Of a stretch of 15,217 bases of DNA, positions 13,717 to 15,217 are shown piece by piece. The notes beneath the pieces were generated by a model. The model did no database searches. It worked only from the letters and a program-made list of their open reading frames with translations, and had not been told where the DNA came from. This DNA comes from Methanosarcina sp. Lineage in GTDB: Archaea > Halobacteriota > Methanosarcinia > Methanosarcinales > Methanosarcinaceae. Made by a program: the position numbers and the translations under genes. Positions within the stretch are counted from its first letter, which is position 1; each line of letters starts with the position of its first letter. The DNA lies in contig JAMXLQ010000054.1 in NCBI GenBank assembly GCA_024280975.1, forward strand, positions 1 through 15,217, read 5' to 3'.

Positions 13717-15217
13717 ATGGATACCGTTAATAATAAGCTGAAAGTATTAACTACTTTATTTTTCATGCTTACATTATCTTCGTGCATCGTTGCTTATTCA
13801 ACTCCGGCTACGGGGTACGAATTATCGATCTATGAGTCAACTCCATTAATTGTCTGGGTAGCTTTAATTATAAGTATAACTGGTGGAGTATATATACTCC
13901 TGCATCAAGTATATACAGAACAATATAAATACAGTAAATTTTGGCTCATTGGATTTTTTTTATTAATATTAGATAGAATGTGTTTGCTTTATATTCCTTA
14001 TATGAGAGGTTATTACACATGGAACGGGGATAACATATCACATATAGGAAATGCAAAAGATATATTTTTTAAAGGTTATATTGGTGACAACTCTTACCCA
14101 ATAACTCACATTTTGCTGGCAGAGATTTCAAAGATATCTGGATTATCACTCGAACTAGTAGCAAATCACAGTACTGCCCTATTTTCGATTTTTTATGTAA
14201 TATCTATATACTTGCTTTCTAGTTCAGTATTCACTACAAAAAAACCACAAATATTAGCCGTTGCATCAATTGGTGGCGTGCTATTTAATTCATATGATGT
14301 TTATATAATGCCCAACGGCTGGTCTCTACTATATTTCCCAATTATCTTCTTCATTTATTTTAAATCGTTAATGAATAAAAATAGTTTGCAGTATGGTATA
14401 TTATACGTAATCTTGTTGATCTTATATCCTTTTTTTCATCCTTTGTCGGCTGCTATGATCATGTTGACATTTTTAGTAGTAGGAGTAACAAATTATCTGC
14501 TTGATGTTATAAAAAATAAAAAAGTATGTTTAAGAATTATTTCTTATCTTCCACTTACGCCTGTATTAATTGAACTTATAATTTTACTTTATTGGACACT
14601 CTCATTTAGTAAATTTTATCCAAACATTAGAAATACTTATTTATCAATTACAACAGGCGGCAGCAATAGTCCCAATGTGATTGCTGGCATGAGTAAGACT
14701 TTGAATAAAATTAACATTAACGGGATTGATTTGTTAGAGATTATTGTAAGAATCATGGGCGATGATTTTATATTTCTCATACTCTCGCTAGTAAGTTTCA
14801 TAATCCTTCTAAAAAGTAGTACTGAAGAAAAGAAAAAGAATGAACATTTATTAATATTACTTGCTCTGACATTTTTCTTTGGGTCAATGTATGCGGCATT
14901 CTTATTTAATATTATTCCTGGTATTGAGAACTTTGGTTCAGAGAGATTGACAGCATATTTAGTTATTTTCACTCCGATATCAGCAGGGTTTGTTTATCAG
15001 CATCTACTTGAAAGAAGAATTAATTTTAAGAGATCAAACATAATGCCACTTATTTGTTTGATTATCATCATGAGTGCTTCAATTGTCAGCATTTTTAGCC
15101 TATACACATCACCATATATTATGAGGCCAACTCCTGAAGTTACTGAAATGGATATTAGCGGGGCAACGTGGGTATTAAATTATAAAAACTTATCTATAAA
15201 TAATGCAGAAATAATGA
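13717..15217 (+). CDS. Large polytopic membrane protein, GT-C/surface-polysaccharide type, partial at the 3' end
   Basis: At least 500 residues, running past the right edge. An N-terminal hydrophobic segment (residues 10-27) is followed by many further membrane segments, ten or more by eye. The first large loop has GDNISH (D105, H109), an arrangement like the catalytic acidic loop of GT-C glycosyltransferases; near the cut edge a polar part begins (TPEVTEMDISGATWVLN), suggesting a C-terminal soluble domain. Archaeal proteins like this sit in S-layer glycosylation and exopolysaccharide loci; a lipid-linked sugar transferase is the best guess. The ATG at 13717 has GTGGGG only 3 nt upstream; GTG 13708 is an in-frame alternative. 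Codons are AT-rich compared with the radical SAM gene. Confidence 0.7.
   Translation, partial: MDTVNNKLKVLTTLFFMLTLSSCIVAYSTPATGYELSIYESTPLIVWVALIISITGGVYILLHQVYTEQYKYSKFWLIGFFLLILDRMCLLYIPYMRGYYTWNGDNISHIGNAKDIFFKGYIGDNSYPITHILLAEISKISGLSLELVANHSTALFSIFYVISIYLLSSSVFTTKKPQILAVASIGGVLFNSYDVYIMPNGWSLLYFPIIFFIYFKSLMNKNSLQYGILYVILLILYPFFHPLSAAMIMLTFLVVGVTNYLLDVIKNKKVCLRIISYLPLTPVLIELIILLYWTLSFSKFYPNIRNTYLSITTGGSNSPNVIAGMSKTLNKININGIDLLEIIVRIMGDDFIFLILSLVSFIILLKSSTEEKKKNEHLLILLALTFFFGSMYAAFLFNIIPGIENFGSERLTAYLVIFTPISAGFVYQHLLERRINFKRSNIMPLICLIIIMSASIVSIFSLYTSPYIMRPTPEVTEMDISGATWVLNYKNLSINNAEIM

Noticed and set aside
14637..14972. Minus-strand frame of 111 codons
   Set aside because: It is antisense to the long polytopic membrane-protein frame, which is continuous from 13717 to the edge.
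1..15217. CRISPR array, tRNA or rRNA genes
   Set aside because: No regularly spaced repeats, no tRNA cloverleaf with its conserved T-loop, and no rRNA-like stretch was recognised on either strand.

Overview
The window looks like chromosomal DNA of a methanogenic archaeon, most likely Methanosarcina. The signs are AT-rich intergenic DNA with archaeal TATA boxes, several short G-rich Shine-Dalgarno motifs about 7 nt before their start codons, a DUF2551-type protein, a COG2108-type radical SAM protein, and decayed transposases of kinds common in that genus. This assignment comes from recognising families by eye; no search was run.

Layout. At 1-905 (minus strand) a 2[4Fe-4S] ferredoxin is followed by a cyclase/formamidase-family hydrolase that runs off the left edge. 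Divergent from them at 1216-2370 is a radical SAM protein with four extra cysteines. At 2570-3917 lies a tandem duplication of a small membrane protein of the DUF457/YdjM type, promoter included. From 10868 down to 3937 every recognisable gene is on the minus strand: a 4'-phosphopantetheinyl transferase, an acyl carrier protein, an acyl/aminoacyl-adenylate ligase, a WbuX/WbpG-like PP-loop ATPase, a NadE-like PP-loop ATPase, a DUF362 protein with two ferredoxin clusters, and a hexapeptide-repeat acetyltransferase.

This minus-strand block is the main point of interest. Archaea generally lack ACP-dependent fatty acid synthesis, so a complete set of carrier protein, its activating transferase and its loading ligase is unusual. 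The two adjacent PP-loop ATPases suggest ATP-driven amidation (or sulfur transfer) of a carboxyl or sugar substrate. The set has no ketosynthase, condensation domain, glutaminase or glycosyltransferase. The likeliest role is tailoring of a surface glycan, lipid or small metabolite with an acyl or aminoacyl group; that role is inferred.

From about 10.9 to 13.7 kb the DNA is mostly non-coding and full of decayed genes: an IS66-like transposase N-terminus, a multiply interrupted DDE transposase, two unnamed remnants (one with a single in-frame TAG), a palindrome and a long-loop inverted repeat. One intact DUF2551-type gene, apparently starting with CTG, lies within it. At the right edge (13717 onward) a large polytopic membrane protein resembling GT-C or surface-polysaccharide membrane proteins runs off the window, which fits a cell-surface locus next door.
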